A stretch of 15,646 nucleotides of DNA from the NCBI GenBank assembly GCA_018713425.1, contig DVOT01000100.1, positions 1-15,646 on the forward strand, in the 5' to 3' direction. This DNA comes from Alectryocaccomicrobium faecavium. Its GTDB lineage: Bacteria; Bacillota; Clostridia; Christensenellales; Aristaeellaceae. A program made the translations under genes and the position numbers. This document shows positions 14,328 to 15,646 of the stretch, in pieces (positions within the stretch are counted from its first letter, which is position 1; each line of letters opens with the position of its first letter). The notes below the pieces were generated by a model. The model searched no databases. It had not been told where the DNA came from and worked only from the letters and a program-made list of their open reading frames with translations.

Positions 14328-14912
14328 ATGAATTTTGATTTTAAAAGCGCGCGGCATTGGGCCCAGGCGCTGATCCGCGAAGCCGTGGGCGAAGGCGGCG
14401 TCGTTGTGGACGCCACCATGGGCAATGGATACGACACCGCCTGGCTGTGCGAACTGGTAGGGCCCAGCGGCCGGGTGTATGCCTTTGACATTCAGCCCGC
14501 GGCCCTGGAGCGCACGCGGGCGCGCCTAGCGGCGCAGGGCCTATCCAGCCGGGCCGAGCTATTTTGCGCCGGGCACGAGCGCCTGCGCGAATTCGTCCAC
14601 GCGCCCATAGACGCGGCGCTCTTTAACCTGGGTTGGCTGCCGGGCGCGGAAAAGGTCGTCACTACGCGCACAGAAACCACGCTGCTGGCGGCCGAAGCCT
14701 GCCTGGCGTTGCTCCGCCCCGGCGGGCTCTTGACCCTGTGCGTCTATCCCGGCCACGCGGAAGGCGCGCGGGAACTTTCCGCGCTGGACGCCTGGGCCGC
14801 CGCGCTGCCATCCCAGGAATTCGACGCCATGACCCAGCGCTTTCTCAACCAAACCGCCGCTCCCCCGGTGCTGATCGCCGTCAAAAAGCAACTGCGGCGG
14901 AACAATCCTTAA
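14328..14912 (+). CDS. mnmM: Class I SAM-dependent methyltransferase, MnmM/YtqB family
   Basis: A 194-residue methyltransferase. The YtqB family is now known as MnmM, which methylates the aminomethyl group of wobble uridine 34 in some bacterial tRNAs. SAM-binding motif I is DATMGNGYDT (28-37), with FDIQ (53-56). The family-typical NLGWLPG (100-106) and VYPGH (139-143) support this subfamily over a generic methyltransferase. The frame is open from 14277 inside the repeat, but ATG 14328 has AGGAGG nine bases upstream and the usual N-terminus. No clear promoter is visible between the GH106 hairpin and this gene, so transcription would come from inside the repeat or by read-through. A terminator follows. 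Confidence 0.88.
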   Translation: MNFDFKSARHWAQALIREAVGEGGVVVDATMGNGYDTAWLCELVGPSGRVYAFDIQPAALERTRARLAAQGLSSRAELFCAGHERLREFVHAPIDAALFNLGWLPGAEKVVTTRTETTLLAAEACLALLRPGGLLTLCVYPGHAEGARELSALDAWAAALPSQEFDAMTQRFLNQTAAPPVLIAVKKQLRRNNP

Positions 14913-14923
14913 AAAAGCCAAAA

Positions 14924-14959
14924 AACATGCGCAGCCCGCGTGGCGGCGCATGTTTCTTT
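14924..14959 (+). terminator. Rho-independent terminator after the mnmM gene
   Basis: AACATGCGC (14924-14932) pairs with GCGCATGTT (14946-14954), with an inner GCC/GGC, followed by TCTTT. An A-rich run before it may make it work in both directions. Confidence 0.8.
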
Positions 14960-15297
14960 GCCGCGTTCTTGCTTTTCTGCGCAAAAACGCACGCCGCAGA
15001 AAGCATGGGCATTTTACCATTCCCATGGCGCGCGCGGCGCCGCGCAAAGATTCGTGGCTTGCGCCACCTTGCGTCTTCACAGCCATGCCCGCGGCAACGC
15101 GAACCGCTCATAACAAGAGCAGGAGGAAGCAAAAACATCGCCAACATGGCTTTGCCCGCTCCATTTCGCGCACTGCTCCGTCAAAGCGGCGCGCGCCGCA
15201 AATGCCTGGCCAAATTTTGGATTCTCGCCTCCCCTCTTTGGCAGTTTATACTTGTCAGGTCTTTGCCCGGTTCCACGCAAAATTGCCCACTTAAAAG
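14960..15297. other. GC-rich spacer without a recognisable gene
   Basis: No reading frame here has a good start, ribosome site and family motif. An AGGAGGAAG (15119-15127) looks like a ribosome site, but the nearest ATG (15146) is 18 bases away and opens a 54-codon frame with no recognisable motif. Small palindromes occur: CATGGG/CCCATG (about 15004-15028) and GCGGCGCGCGCCGC (15186-15199). It could be a decayed gene or an unrecognised RNA. Confidence 0.5.
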
Positions 15298-15530
15298 ATT
15301 GTTATCCTAAATATTTATTTCTATATATAAAATACAATGGATTTACTCTCTTAGTCTATACCTTCCGAACTCGTTTCTCTCTTTTTTTCTCATATTATAG
15401 TTTAAGTCTAATATAATAGCAAGCCATTTTCCAAATTCTTAATATTTGATTTTGGATTTTGGATATATATTCCGCACAAAAATTCTTTCGATCTTTATAT
15501 GATGGCTTTTTCTCAAAGGAATGCTTTTGG
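15298..15530. other. AT-rich tract, no gene
   Basis: Composition drops sharply from the GC-rich surroundings. Runs such as TTTATTTCTATATATAAAAT and a near-tandem GATTTTGGATTTTGGA (about 15447-15465) are present. On the minus strand TTGCTA-17-TATAAT (within 15393-15421) resembles a promoter, but AT-rich DNA gives such matches easily and no gene follows. It may be a foreign remnant or a regulatory stretch for a gene outside the window. Confidence 0.5.
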
Positions 15531-15556
15531 GCAGTGCTGCTCCCTGCGGCGTACCA

Positions 15557-15615
15557 CTATCCAAAAGGCTCCCCTTGGAATCAAGGGGAGCTGTCAGCGA
15601 AGCTGACTGAGGGGT
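15557..15615. repeat. Copy C of dispersed intergenic hairpin repeat (inverted relative to copies A and B)
   Basis: It reads CTATCCAAAAGGCTCCCCTT and ends GACTGAGGGGT. Hairpins: GCTCCCCTT/AAGGGGAGC (15568-15591, loop of 6) and GTCAGC-GAA-GCTGAC (15593-15607). Similarity to copy B continues weakly on the left (15530-15557, a CGCC-rich stretch and GGGCAG..), so the full element may be longer. Confidence 0.85.
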
Positions 15616-15646
15616 TCCCAATCCCTCCGCCACGGCTGCGCCGCGC

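Noticed and set aside
14881..15147. 88-codon minus-strand frame with a hydrophobic start
   Set aside because: It overlaps the mnmM terminator and 3' end and has no recognisable domain.
15387..15421. Minus-strand promoter TTGCTA-17-TATAAT in the AT-rich tract
   Set aside because: No gene follows it for 470 bp and the tract gives TATAAT-like matches on both strands by composition alone.
15439..15633. 64-codon minus-strand frame running through repeat copy C
   Set aside because: It starts in the repeat, has no family motif and no fitting ribosome site; its first half is translated hairpin sequence.

Overview
The window looks like a piece of chromosome from an uncultured, GC-rich, low-branching Firmicute of the gut Clostridia type. 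The signs are strong AGGAGG-type ribosome sites, sigma-A promoters with 17-bp spacers, several GTG/TTG starts, a YtqB/MnmM-type methyltransferase, a DUF421 + DUF4363 pair, and intergenic repeats of a kind I recall from gut Clostridia. This placement is inference. No phage, transposase, CRISPR, rRNA or tRNA gene is visible.

Left half (minus strand): a cytoplasmic GH116-type beta-glycosidase (44-2593), with its own promoter, lies downstream of a three-gene polar amino-acid ABC importer read SBP (5535-4693), permease (4256-3543), ATPase (3556-2834). A terminator at 2671-2706 ends the importer transcript just before the GH116 promoter. The SBP-permease gap (about 430 bp) is filled by a structured repeat, a 32-nt palindrome and two identical 28-bp direct repeats.

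Middle: a 435-bp divergent control region carries a well-formed promoter for each direction, a possible ArgR-like dyad, and a leader of about 265 nt with a 26-codon ORF before the MgtE magnesium channel gene. The plus strand then reads mgtE, a TtcA-like tRNA thiolase and an O6-alkylguanine-DNA methyltransferase in tight order. A separate promoter drives a CE7 deacetylase, followed by the DUF421 and DUF4363 genes. A clear terminator (10880-10908) closes this part.

Right half: a GH106-type alpha-L-rhamnosidase gene (11014-14052) has its own promoter and a 14-bp-arm hairpin after the stop. A second copy of the 223-bp structured repeat, inverted relative to the first, fills the gap up to the ribosome site of an MnmM/YtqB methyltransferase gene. 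The last 730 bp hold no convincing gene: terminator, GC-rich spacer, an AT-rich tract (about 15298-15530), then a copy of another repeat family.

Biologically, GH116, CE7 and GH106 all lack signal peptides and would act on imported plant-glycan fragments inside the cell, although no sugar transporter is present here. The genes are mostly familiar. The novelty lies in the intergenic DNA: two repeat families with base changes that preserve pairing, placed next to gene ends and inside an ABC operon, and the mgtE leader.
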